DNA from: JALSHZ01 sp964439815
Lineage (GTDB): Bacteria; Pseudomonadota; Gammaproteobacteria; UWMA-0217
Direction of reading: 5' to 3'
Length of the DNA: 49,039 nucleotides
Assembly (NCBI GenBank): GCA_964439815.1
Contig: CAYTPO010000130.1
Location: forward strand, 1-49,039
Below are positions 33,843 through 41,873 of the stretch, piece after piece. Under the pieces are notes generated by a model that saw nothing but the letters and a program-made list of their open reading frames with translations, was not told the DNA's origin and made no database searches. The stretch's first letter is position 1, and each line of letters opens with the position of its first letter. The position numbers were made by a program, and so were the translations under genes.

Positions 33843-35222
33843 ATGGACCAATCCAATCGTTATGCAGATCTGAGTCTGAAAGAAGAAGACCTGATTGCTA
33901 GTGGCAAGTATATTCTGTGTGCATACAAGATGGCTCCTGCTGAGGGCTATGGTTACTTGGAGGTTGCAGCACATTTTGCTGCTGAATCTTCGACTGGTAC
34001 CAATGTGGAAGTATCCACTACTGATGATTTTACCAAGGGCGTCGATGCGCTGGTATATCACATAGATGAAGCTACTGAGGATATGCGTATAGCCTACCCT
34101 CTGGAATTATTTGATCGTAACGTAACTGACGGTCGTATGATGCTGGTTTCCTTTCTGACCCTTACCATTGGAAATAATCAGGGTATGGGTGATGTCAAGC
34201 ACGCCAAGATGATCGATTTTTATGTGCCTGAGCGTGCTATTCAGCTGTTTGATGGCCCCGCAAAGGATATCAGTGATTTGTGGCGTATTCTGGGTCGTCC
34301 TATTGAGAATGGTGGCTATATTGCAGGCACTATTATCAAACCCAAGCTGGGGTTGCGTCCCAAACCTTTTGCTGAGGCAGCGTATCAGTTTTGGTTGGGT
34401 GGAGACTTTATCAAGAATGACGAGCCTCAGGGTAACCAGACTTTTTGTCCCACCAAAGAAGTTATGCCGTTGATTGCCGATTCGCTGAAACGCGCTCAGG
34501 ATGAAACCGGTGAAGCCAAACTGTTCTCCGCTAACATTACTGCCGATGATCACAATGAAATGGTCGCCCGTGGTGAGTACATCCTGGAAACTTTTGGTCC
34601 TGATGCGGATAAAGTGGCCTTCCTGGTCGACGGTTATGTAGGTGGTCCCGGCATGGTTACCACTGCCCGCCGTTGGTTCCCTAACCAGTATCTGCATTAT
34701 CATCGTGCCGGCCATGGCGCCGTGACTTCTCCCAGCGCGAAACGTGGTTATACCGCTTTCGTTCTGGCCAAGATGTCCCGTCTGCAGGGTGCGTCCGGTA
34801 TTCACGTAGGCACCATGGGCTATGGCAAGATGGAAGGTGAGGCTGATGACAAGGTTATCGCGTACATGATCGAGCGTGATGAGTGTCAGGGTCCGGTTTA
34901 CAACCAGAAATGGTACGGAATGAAGCCCACCACGCCGATTATCTCGGGTGGTATGAACGCACTGCGTTTGCCAGGATTTTTTGAGAACCTGGGTCATGGC
35001 AATGTGATCAACACTGCGGGTGGTGGCTCTTATGGACATATCGACAGCCCTGCGGCGGGTGCAATCTCCCTGCGTCAAGCCTACGAGTGCTGGAAAGAGG
35101 GCGCTGATCCAATTGAGTACGCTAAAGAGCATAAGGAGTTCGCTCGTGCATTCGAGTCATTCCCTGGCGATGCTGATGCCATCTTCCCTGGATGGAGAGA
35201 GAAGCTGGGCGTTCACAAGTAG
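33843..35222 (+). CDS. cbbM: Form II ribulose-1,5-bisphosphate carboxylase/oxygenase
   Basis: A 459-residue form II RuBisCO, which carboxylates ribulose 1,5-bisphosphate without small subunits. Active-site residues sit at the same numbers as in Rhodospirillum rubrum: K166 (TIIKPKLG), the carbamylated K191 with Mg ligands D193 and E194 (GGDFIKNDEPQGNQ), and loop-6 K329 (GTMGYGKMEGE). HYHRAGHGA and SGGMNALRLPGF are intact. GAGGAAA precedes the ATG. The first half is rich in T-ending codons (GGT, CGT, TTT) unlike its neighbours, consistent with very high expression. It has its own terminator. Confidence 0.98.
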   Translation: MDQSNRYADLSLKEEDLIASGKYILCAYKMAPAEGYGYLEVAAHFAAESSTGTNVEVSTTDDFTKGVDALVYHIDEATEDMRIAYPLELFDRNVTDGRMMLVSFLTLTIGNNQGMGDVKHAKMIDFYVPERAIQLFDGPAKDISDLWRILGRPIENGGYIAGTIIKPKLGLRPKPFAEAAYQFWLGGDFIKNDEPQGNQTFCPTKEVMPLIADSLKRAQDETGEAKLFSANITADDHNEMVARGEYILETFGPDADKVAFLVDGYVGGPGMVTTARRWFPNQYLHYHRAGHGAVTSPSAKRGYTAFVLAKMSRLQGASGIHVGTMGYGKMEGEADDKVIAYMIERDECQGPVYNQKWYGMKPTTPIISGGMNALRLPGFFENLGHGNVINTAGGGSYGHIDSPAAGAISLRQAYECWKEGADPIEYAKEHKEFARAFESFPGDADAIFPGWREKLGVHK

Positions 35223-35237
35223 TCACTACTTGTCATG

Positions 35238-35290
35238 AACAGGCTTGAGATTTCGGCCTGTTCAACGCCAGTACCTGCATTCGTGCAGGT
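35238..35290 (+). other. Two hairpins between the cbbM stop and its terminator
   Basis: First hairpin: AACAGGC (35238-35244) / GCCTGTT (35256-35262). Second: ACCTGCA (35273-35279), a TTCG tetraloop, TGCAGGT (35284-35290). With the terminator that follows they give three stems in series in the cbbM 3' untranslated region, likely to protect the message from 3' decay. Confidence 0.6.
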
Positions 35291-35293
35291 AAA

Positions 35294-35327
35294 GCCCCCG
35301 TCCGGCCAGCCCTGGCGGGGGTTTTTT
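35294..35327 (+). terminator. Intrinsic terminator of cbbM
   Basis: CCCCCG (35295-35300) pairs with CGGGGG (35316-35321), with further pairing GGCCAG / CTGGC possible inside, followed by TTTTTT. It separates the abundant RuBisCO message from cbbQ-cbbO. Confidence 0.85.
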
Positions 35328-35417
35328 CATCTAAGAACACCAAGTTGCGTCCGCTACAGAAAACGGATGCCTGAAATTTGCAGAGGTTCGGCTGCTGGCC
35401 GGGACTCAGAGTACGTA

Positions 35418-35434
35418 ACTGCTCAATGAGCAGT
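35418..35434. repeat. Palindrome upstream of cbbQ
   Basis: ACTGCTCA-A-TGAGCAGT is a perfect 8-bp inverted repeat around one base, 33 bp upstream of the cbbQ start. With the preceding GTA it gives GTAACTGCTCA, the same core as the repeats at 1491-1535 and 41444-41504. It may be a degenerate copy of that repeat or an operator for cbbQO. Confidence 0.5.
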
Positions 35435-35467
35435 CCAAACATCAACTGATCATCAGCAGGTGCAAGC

Positions 35468-36277
35468 ATGAGCGATATTGATATCGAACAATACAAGATT
35501 TCCGTAGAGCCTTTCTATCAGCCCTCCGGCAACGAGGTGGCGCAGTATGAGGCAGCCTATGCCGCCCGCCTGCCGGTGATGGTGAAGGGACCCACAGGTT
35601 GCGGCAAGTCCCGCTTTATCGAATACATGGCCTGGAAGCTGGGCAAGCCCATTATTACCGTGGCCTGTAACGAGGACATGACGGCGGCTGATCTGGTGGG
35701 GCGCTACCTGCTGGATGCCGATGGCACCCGCTGGCTGGATGGCCCGTTGACCACTGCTGCACGGATTGGCGCCATCTGCTATCTGGACGAGGTAGTGGAA
35801 GCGCGCCAGGATACGACGGTCGTCATTCACCCGCTTACCGATCATCGGCGCACACTACCGCTGGACAAGAAGGGCGAAGTGGTCAAGGCGCATGAGGATT
35901 TCCAACTGGTCATCTCCTACAACCCCGGCTATCAGAGTCTGATGAAGGATCTCAAGCAGTCTACCAAGCAGCGCTTTGTCGGCATGGATTTCGATTATGT
36001 CGAAGCCGATCTGGAGGCAAAGATCGTTGCAGAAGAGACGGGTATCGACGCTGATACAGCGGCCAAACTGGTACAGGTTGGCGAAGCCGCACGGCGCCTC
36101 AAGGGGCATGGTCTGGATGAAGGTATCTCCACGCGTCTGCTGGTCTACGCAGCAAGCCTGATTACCAAGGGAATTGCCCCCCGTGATGCGGCGCGCATGG
36201 CGATGGTGCGGCCGATTACCGATGATTTCGATATTCGCGACACGCTGGATAATGCGATCGATGCCGTGTTTGTCTGA
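35468..36277 (+). CDS. cbbQ: RuBisCO activase AAA+ subunit CbbQ
   Basis: A 269-residue MoxR-group AAA+ ATPase. Walker A is GPTGCGKS (residues 41-48); Walker B ends at D107-E108 (ICYLDEVVE). LVISYNPGYQSLMKDLKQST and the sensor region FVGMDFDY are CbbQ/NorQ-type. CbbQ hexamers work with CbbO to strip inhibitory sugar phosphates from RuBisCO. AGGTG precedes the ATG. It lies behind the cbbM terminator, so it is expressed separately or by read-through. Confidence 0.96.
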   Translation: MSDIDIEQYKISVEPFYQPSGNEVAQYEAAYAARLPVMVKGPTGCGKSRFIEYMAWKLGKPIITVACNEDMTAADLVGRYLLDADGTRWLDGPLTTAARIGAICYLDEVVEARQDTTVVIHPLTDHRRTLPLDKKGEVVKAHEDFQLVISYNPGYQSLMKDLKQSTKQRFVGMDFDYVEADLEAKIVAEETGIDADTAAKLVQVGEAARRLKGHGLDEGISTRLLVYAASLITKGIAPRDAARMAMVRPITDDFDIRDTLDNAIDAVFV

Positions 36278-36362
36278 CCCTTGGCTTGCGGTGAGTCATC
36301 GAAAACAGGGGTAATCTGGGTAGTTACCAGGCCAGTTGTGATACCAATCAGGGGCAGCGCAG

Positions 36363-38585
36363 ATGAGAGAAGTCAATTGTAGTTACCAGGAAGTGCAGGC
36401 GGTATTGTCCGATTGTCTGGAGGAAGCTCAGGTTGTACTGAGCGAGAAGGGACTGACGGCGTTTATCGACGGCATGGAGCTGCTGTGCATGATGGGGCGT
36501 GGTGCCGAGCCGGTGCTGGTCTTTATGGACGAGGCTGTGGAAATTGCCCGCCATGCCGGTGAAAAGATGATCTACCCGGTGGCCAAAACGGCCTACCAGA
36601 TCTCGCGCAGCCCCAATGCCCAGGCCATTGTGCCCTTTCTGCAATCGCTGGCGGAAATTTCGCGGCGTCTGGAAGAGGCGAAGTTGTTGCAGGGGTATCT
36701 CGACATCGTGCTGGAAATGGTGGAGCGTACCTCCATCTCCATCCATGGTTCCCATGCGACCATGGCCAGTCCGGGGCTGATTCCGTTCCTGCAGAAGGCG
36801 CCTGTGCTCCTGGGTGAACTGACCATTGGCGGCCTCAAACGCTGGATGGACTACGGCATTGCCCAGCACAGTCATCACCCCGATCATCTGGCAGAGTTCT
36901 TTGCGCTGGAATCTGCCGACAGTCGGGCGGTGATGCAGCGTGAGCGCCATGGCACCTTGCTGGTGGATATGGAGCATCGCCTGAATCTGTTCGACAAGGC
37001 GTTGTGGGATATCGAGGAGAGCATCTTCCCCTATTCGCGTATGCTGGATGAGCGCTCCGACCCGCGCCCCTACTATGATGACAAGGGGATTTTCCTGCCG
37101 GATGTCTATGATGATCTCGACAATGGCATTACCGGTATGGAGCAGTTCCGCGCTGCCCTGGCGCATATGGCCGGTCATCGTCGCTGGACGGCCCCGGTAT
37201 TTGCTGACAATCGCAGCCCGATGCAGCGGATCGCCATCGAGTGCTTCGAGGATTCGCGCATCGAGTATCTGCTGATGCAGGAGTTTCCCGGACTGCGGCG
37301 TATTTTCCTGGCGTTGCATCCGGTGCCCATCGAGGATGAGTGTGACGGGGAGAAGGAATCCTGCGTGCGCCACCGCCTGACCATGCTGTCTCGCGCCATG
37401 CTTGACCCGGATCATGGCTACCGGAATGCGGATATTCTCGAATTCACCCAACAGTTCTTCGACATCATGGAGAAGGGTGAAACGACCACCATGGATATGG
37501 AGACGCTGGGTATTCAGTTCATGGCGCGTACCCGCACCCAGTCCGATGCCCTCCCCAATGTCTGGTTCAAGGATACCGAGATCGGCTATCGGGATGATAA
37601 CCGCAATCTTTGGCAATTCTACGAGCTGGACGATGATGAGGATTTTCATGTAGAGCCCACCGAGCTGGAAGAGGCCGAACCGGATGACACGTTGCCACCG
37701 CGGCTCTACCCCGAGTGGGACTACACCACCCAGACCTATCGACCGGACTGGGCGAGCGTCTACGAGACCCTGCATCCGTCAAAGGACGCGGCCTACATCG
37801 ACGGCCTGCTGCGCAAGCACGATCGTCTGGCCAAGCAGCTCAAGCGGATGCTGGACTTGCTCAAGCCGCAGAACTATCAGCGGGTGCGCTATCAGGAAGA
37901 GGGCACCGAGCTGGATCTGGATATTGCCATTCGTTCATTGATCGACTTCAAGACCGGCCATGATCCCGATCCCCGCATCAATGTCAGCCACAAGCACAAT
38001 GACCGGAATATCGCTGTCTCCATTCTGCTGGATCTGTCTGAATCCCTGTCGCAGCCGGTCGGTAATACCGGTCAGACGCTGCTGGAGCTGGAGCAGGAAT
38101 CCGTATCCCTGCTGGCCTGGGCCATCGAGCAATTGGGGGACAAGTTTTCCATTGCCGGTTTTCACTCCAATACCCGACACGAGGTGCGCTACTACCACAT
38201 CAAAGGGTTCAGCGAAGGCTGGAACATGGACGTCAAGGCGCGTCTGGCGGCCATGGGCGCAGGCTATTCCACCCGTATGGGTGCTGCCATGCGACACGCT
38301 GCACACTATCTGGAGCATCAGAAAGCCGACAAAAAGTTGATGCTGGTTGTCACTGATGGCGAACCTGCGGATATCGATGTTCGTGATGAACGCCACCTCA
38401 TCGAGGATTCCCGCATTGCCGTGCGGGAGCTGGATCAGTTGGGCATCTACAGCTATTGCATCAACCTCGATCCCCGGGCGGATGAGTACGTCACGGACAT
38501 CTTTGGCAGTCACTATACGGTGATCGACAAGCTGGAAAAATTGCCGGAGATGTTGCCCAAGGTATTTATGAGTCTGACGAAGTAA
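36363..38585 (+). CDS. cbbO: RuBisCO activase von Willebrand factor A subunit CbbO
   Basis: A 740-residue protein with a helical N-terminal part and a C-terminal von Willebrand A domain (about 548-735). The metal-binding MIDAS residues are D557, S559 and S561 (LLDLSESLS), a threonine in AGYSTRMGAA and D665 (VVTDGEP). CbbO binds RuBisCO through the MIDAS site and recruits the CbbQ ring. A 12-bp direct repeat, GTAGTTACCAGG, occurs at 36320-36331 and again at 36379-36390 just inside the gene. AGGGG precedes the ATG. Confidence 0.96.
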   Translation: MREVNCSYQEVQAVLSDCLEEAQVVLSEKGLTAFIDGMELLCMMGRGAEPVLVFMDEAVEIARHAGEKMIYPVAKTAYQISRSPNAQAIVPFLQSLAEISRRLEEAKLLQGYLDIVLEMVERTSISIHGSHATMASPGLIPFLQKAPVLLGELTIGGLKRWMDYGIAQHSHHPDHLAEFFALESADSRAVMQRERHGTLLVDMEHRLNLFDKALWDIEESIFPYSRMLDERSDPRPYYDDKGIFLPDVYDDLDNGITGMEQFRAALAHMAGHRRWTAPVFADNRSPMQRIAIECFEDSRIEYLLMQEFPGLRRIFLALHPVPIEDECDGEKESCVRHRLTMLSRAMLDPDHGYRNADILEFTQQFFDIMEKGETTTMDMETLGIQFMARTRTQSDALPNVWFKDTEIGYRDDNRNLWQFYELDDDEDFHVEPTELEEAEPDDTLPPRLYPEWDYTTQTYRPDWASVYETLHPSKDAAYIDGLLRKHDRLAKQLKRMLDLLKPQNYQRVRYQEEGTELDLDIAIRSLIDFKTGHDPDPRINVSHKHNDRNIAVSILLDLSESLSQPVGNTGQTLLELEQESVSLLAWAIEQLGDKFSIAGFHSNTRHEVRYYHIKGFSEGWNMDVKARLAAMGAGYSTRMGAAMRHAAHYLEHQKADKKLMLVVTDGEPADIDVRDERHLIEDSRIAVRELDQLGIYSYCINLDPRADEYVTDIFGSHYTVIDKLEKLPEMLPKVFMSLTK

Positions 38586-38625
38586 TGGCTGCAATGGACT
38601 GCATCAACTCTGGCCGGCAGATTGC

Positions 38626-38905
38626 ATGAAGCGGAAGAGAATACTGCTGGCGCTCTGCGCGTTGGGGTTTGTGCTCCCGTTGTCGTAATTCATTCCCTGA
38701 ATTGCAAGCCATGGACTTGATATTCCGCTGTTTGTCAAAAGAGCTGTTTGCACACGCATCGGCGGCTTCTTTGGTCTGGACGTCATTGTCTCGGCCGTCG
38801 TGCTGTTGTTCTTCATATACTACGAAGGTCGCAGTCTCTTTTGGCCTGCCGTTGTTTCTCTATCTTCGTGAAAGTACACTTGAAAAACTGTCAGTCAGTC
38901 GATAA
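38626..38905 (+). pseudogene. Decayed DUF2834 membrane protein gene
   Basis: The frame from 38626 reads MKRKRILLALCALGFVLPLS, then TAA (38686), then FIP, then TGA (38698, where a tryptophan would be expected), then IASHGLDIPLFVK. KELFA follows in another frame, RIGGFFGLDVIVSAVVLF and IYYEGR return to the first, and VSFGLPLFLYLRE is again in the second. From memory this order (FIPW, LFANRIGGFFGLD, SAVVLFFFI, EGRR, LPLFLYLRE) is that of DUF2834 small membrane proteins. The copy has two in-frame stops, several frame shifts and a deletion after EGR. It fills the cbbO-mnmA gap; its end overlaps the mnmA 3' end on the other strand. Confidence 0.75.
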
Positions 38906-39983
38906 CGGCTCCGGCAAGACACTCTTCGCCCTGATATAGCACCAGAGCCTGTCCCGGCGTGATGGCGCGCTGGGGCGCGTCGAAGGTGACCTGGCAGTGC
39001 CCGTCCGGGCCTAATTCTACGATGCAGGCCTGGTCGGGCTGCCGGTAGCGGATCTTCGCGGTGCAGCGTAGTGGTGATTCCGGGGCCTTGCCGCTGATCC
39101 AGTTGAGTTGCGAAGCCTGGAGCGTGTGGCTCTGCATCAGGGGGTGGTCATGCCCCTGGACGACCACCAGCTCATTGGTTTGCAGGTTCTTCTGTGCCAC
39201 GAACCAGGGTGCCTCGCTGGCGTTTTTCACGCCGCCAATCCCCAGTCCCTGCCGTTGCCCGAGCGTGTAGAACATCAGACCGCTGTGTTGGCCAATCATC
39301 TCGCCGCTATCGGTAACGATATTGCCGGGCTGCGCCGGGATGAATCGGTTGAGGAAATCGCGAAACTTGCGCTCGCCGATAAAGCAGATGCCGGTGCTGT
39401 CCTTCTTGGCATGGTTGATGAAGCCTTCGGCTGTGGCGATTTCCCGCACCTCATGCTTCTCCATCTCGCCCAGGGGAAACAGGCTGTAGCGTAGCTGGTG
39501 TTGCCCGAGTGCGCAGAGAAAGTAGCTCTGGTCCTTGTTGTTGTCCCTTCCCTTGAGCAGGTGGTAAATGCCGTCTTCTTCCCTGATGCGCGCATAGTGG
39601 CCTGTGGCGATGTAGTCGGCGCCAAGATCGAGGGCATGGTCGAGAAAGGCCTTGAACTTGATCTCCTTGTTGCACATCACGTCGGGGTTGGGTGTGCGGC
39701 CGGCGCGATATTCGCTGAGAAAGTACTCGAATACCCGATCCCAGTAGTCTGCCGAGAAATTGACGGTATGCAGTCTGATGCCCAGCTGATCGCTGACGGC
39801 CTGGGCGTCGTGCAGGTCTTCGGTGGCGGTACAGTATTCGTCGGTATCGTCCTCCTCCCAGTTTTTCATGAACAGGCCTTCGACGGCATAGCCCTGCTGG
39901 AGCAGCTTCCAGGCGGCGACGGAGGAATCGACGCCTCCCGACATGCCAATAATAACGCGGGTTTTTTGCTGCACTGAGGTCAT
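38895..39983 (-). CDS. mnmA: tRNA-specific 2-thiouridylase
   Basis: A 362-residue enzyme that thiolates U34 of Lys, Glu and Gln tRNAs, using sulfur relayed from IscS through the Tus proteins. The PP-loop GMSGGVDSSVAAWKL binds ATP; catalytic cysteines C104 (NPDVMCNKEIKF) and C200 (STGICFIGERKF) are both present. Full length (E. coli 368). It is divergent from icd across 64 bp. Confidence 0.97.
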   Translation of the reverse strand: MTSVQQKTRVIIGMSGGVDSSVAAWKLLQQGYAVEGLFMKNWEEDDTDEYCTATEDLHDAQAVSDQLGIRLHTVNFSADYWDRVFEYFLSEYRAGRTPNPDVMCNKEIKFKAFLDHALDLGADYIATGHYARIREEDGIYHLLKGRDNNKDQSYFLCALGQHQLRYSLFPLGEMEKHEVREIATAEGFINHAKKDSTGICFIGERKFRDFLNRFIPAQPGNIVTDSGEMIGQHSGLMFYTLGQRQGLGIGGVKNASEAPWFVAQKNLQTNELVVVQGHDHPLMQSHTLQASQLNWISGKAPESPLRCTAKIRYRQPDQACIVELGPDGHCQVTFDAPQRAITPGQALVLYQGEECLAGAVID

Positions 39984-40047
39984 GGTGGATATAATGGACT
40001 GATAAGAGTAACTGACCAGAATGATAGCAATATAACGGAGTGAATTA

Positions 40048-41304
40048 ATGCCCTATCAACACATCGAAGTCCCCGCCAACGGTGAGAAGATCACTGCCAA
40101 CAGTGATTTTTCGCTGAATGTGCCCGACAAGCCGATTATTCCTTTCATCGAGGGCGACGGGATTGGGGTGGATATCACACCGGTGATGCGCAAGGTTATC
40201 GATGCGGCGGTCAGCAAATCCTATGGTGGCGCGCGAGAGATTCAGTGGATGGAGATCTTTGCCGGTGAAAAGGCCAATAGTGTCTATGGTGAAGATGTCT
40301 GGCTGCCGGAAGAGACGCTGCAGGCGATTCGAGATTTCCTGATTTCCATCAAGGGGCCACTGACCACGCCGGTTGGTGGTGGTATTCGCTCGTTGAACGT
40401 GGCGCTGCGCCAGGAGCTGGATCTCTACACCTGCCTGCGCCCGATCCAGTATTTCGAGGGTACCCCCAGCCCGCTCAAGGAGCCCGAAAAGACCGATATG
40501 GTGATCTTTCGCGAGAACTCTGAGGATATCTATGCCGGTATCGAGTGGGAAGCCGGCAGCGATGAGGTGAAGAAAGTCATCGAGTTTTTGCAGAACGAGA
40601 TGGGGGTAACCAAGATTCGTTTCCCGGAGAGTTCCGGTATTGGCGTCAAGCCGGTATCCCGCGATGGTACCCGGCGACTGGTGCGCAAGGCCATTCAGTA
40701 TGCAATCGACAACAACCGACCCTCGGTTACGCTGGTGCACAAGGGTAATATCATGAAATTCACCGAAGGCGCCTTCAAGAGCTGGGGTTATGAGCTGGCT
40801 GTCGACGAGTTTGGCGCCGAGCCGCTGGATGGCGGCCCCTGGCATCACTTCGAGCACCCGACTACCGGAGAGCAGATTATCGTCAAGGATGTGATTGCCG
40901 ATGCCTTTCTGCAACAGATCCTGCTGCGTCCGGCCGAGTATGATGTGATTGCGACCCTGAACCTCAATGGCGATTATGTGTCAGATGCTTTAGCGGCACA
41001 GGTGGGCGGCATCGGTATTGCGCCGGGCGCCAACCTGTCTGATACGATTGGCCTGTTCGAGGCAACTCATGGCACGGCGCCCAAGTATGCTGGCAAGGAT
41101 CAGGTGAATCCCGGCTCGCTGATCCTTTCCGCAGAGATGATGTTGCGGCATATGGGGTGGGTCGAGGCGGCTGATCTGGTCATCAAAAGCATTGGCGAGG
41201 CGATCAAGAGCAAGAATGTGACCTATGATTTCCACCGATTGATGGAAGGGGCCAACAAGGTTTCCTGCTCCGGATTTGGTGAGGAAATGATAAAGAGAAT
41301 GTGA
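40048..41304 (+). CDS. icd: NADP-dependent isocitrate dehydrogenase
   Basis: A 418-residue TCA-cycle enzyme oxidising isocitrate to 2-oxoglutarate with NADP. It is of the E. coli type: TTPVGGGIRSLNVALRQ includes S115, the counterpart of the serine phosphorylated by AceK in E. coli; FRENSEDIYAGIEW and NGDYVSDALAAQ are intact. It supplies the 2-oxoglutarate used by gltBD. No aceK is in the window. A hairpin with a T-run overlaps its stop codon. Confidence 0.97.
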   Translation: MPYQHIEVPANGEKITANSDFSLNVPDKPIIPFIEGDGIGVDITPVMRKVIDAAVSKSYGGAREIQWMEIFAGEKANSVYGEDVWLPEETLQAIRDFLISIKGPLTTPVGGGIRSLNVALRQELDLYTCLRPIQYFEGTPSPLKEPEKTDMVIFRENSEDIYAGIEWEAGSDEVKKVIEFLQNEMGVTKIRFPESSGIGVKPVSRDGTRRLVRKAIQYAIDNNRPSVTLVHKGNIMKFTEGAFKSWGYELAVDEFGAEPLDGGPWHHFEHPTTGEQIIVKDVIADAFLQQILLRPAEYDVIATLNLNGDYVSDALAAQVGGIGIAPGANLSDTIGLFEATHGTAPKYAGKDQVNPGSLILSAEMMLRHMGWVEAADLVIKSIGEAIKSKNVTYDFHRLMEGANKVSCSGFGEEMIKRM

Positions 41305-41321
41305 CGGGCGTCACGTTTTTA
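41298..41321 (+). terminator. Intrinsic terminator overlapping the icd stop codon
   Basis: GTGAC (41301-41305), loop GGGC, GTCAC (41310-41314), with the stem extendable by AAT / GTT (one G-T pair), followed by TTTTT. The TGA stop of icd lies inside the left arm. Confidence 0.6.
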
Positions 41322-41443
41322 TTGTCGCCGGTACACTATCAATGAGGGATGTTGCCTCATTGAAAAGCGTCCGGAGCGGCCCAATCATGAGTAAGAAGGT
41401 ATGGATGCCCTGAAGGGTATCCGCCTTGCCGCGATTGAATTTG

Positions 41444-41504
41444 TTGCAGTGTAACTGCTCAGCGAGTAGTTCACATAAGCAGTAGCTGAGCAGTTACGTT
41501 GCAG
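41444..41504. repeat. Dispersed GTAACTGCTCAGC palindromic repeat, copy 2
   Basis: GTAACTGCTCAGC (41451-41463) and its exact inverse GCTGAGCAGTTAC (41485-41497) flank AGTTCACATAAGCAGTA; TTGCAG lies directly outside each arm as a direct repeat. The left half matches 1491-1535 (inverse). It sits 24 bp upstream of clpS. The rest of the 224-bp icd-clpS gap holds no recognisable gene. Confidence 0.65.
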
Positions 41505-41528
41505 TTAGGGATGGTTTGAGCAAGTTAA

Positions 41529-41852
41529 ATGGCTGATAAAGAAAAATTTGACGGTGATGATTCTGGTCTTGCCCTGGAAACGGCAAAACCGGAACTGAAG
41601 GAACCCCCCCGTTACAACGTGGTTTTATTGAATGACGACTATACTCCGATGGAGTTTGTCGTCGCAGTTCTGGAGCAGTTCTTCAGTCTGAGCAGGGAGC
41701 AGGCAACGCGCGTGATGTTGAATGTTCATACCAGGGGAAAGGGCATTTGTGGCACCTTCTCCAAGGATGTGGCAGAAACGAAGACCGCAATGGTGAACAA
41801 CTATTCACGCGAGAACAATCATCCGCTGCTGTGTACGATGGAGGCAGTGTAG
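41529..41852 (+). CDS. clpS: ATP-dependent Clp protease adaptor ClpS
   Basis: A 107-residue adaptor that delivers N-degron substrates to ClpA. The core YNVVLLNDDYTPMEFVVAVL and the C-terminal MEAV match the family; the acidic flexible N-terminus is as expected. Full length. clpA follows 21 bp downstream. Confidence 0.97.
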   Translation: MADKEKFDGDDSGLALETAKPELKEPPRYNVVLLNDDYTPMEFVVAVLEQFFSLSREQATRVMLNVHTRGKGICGTFSKDVAETKTAMVNNYSRENNHPLLCTMEAV

Positions 41853-41873
41853 TTACTATTATGGTGGGCAGTA

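Noticed and set aside
34107..35132. A 341-codon open frame antisense to cbbM
   Set aside because: It is entirely within the conserved RuBisCO gene and has no known domain.
36348..37775. A 475-codon open frame antisense to cbbO
   Set aside because: It is a shadow of CbbO, with no domain and no ribosome-binding site.
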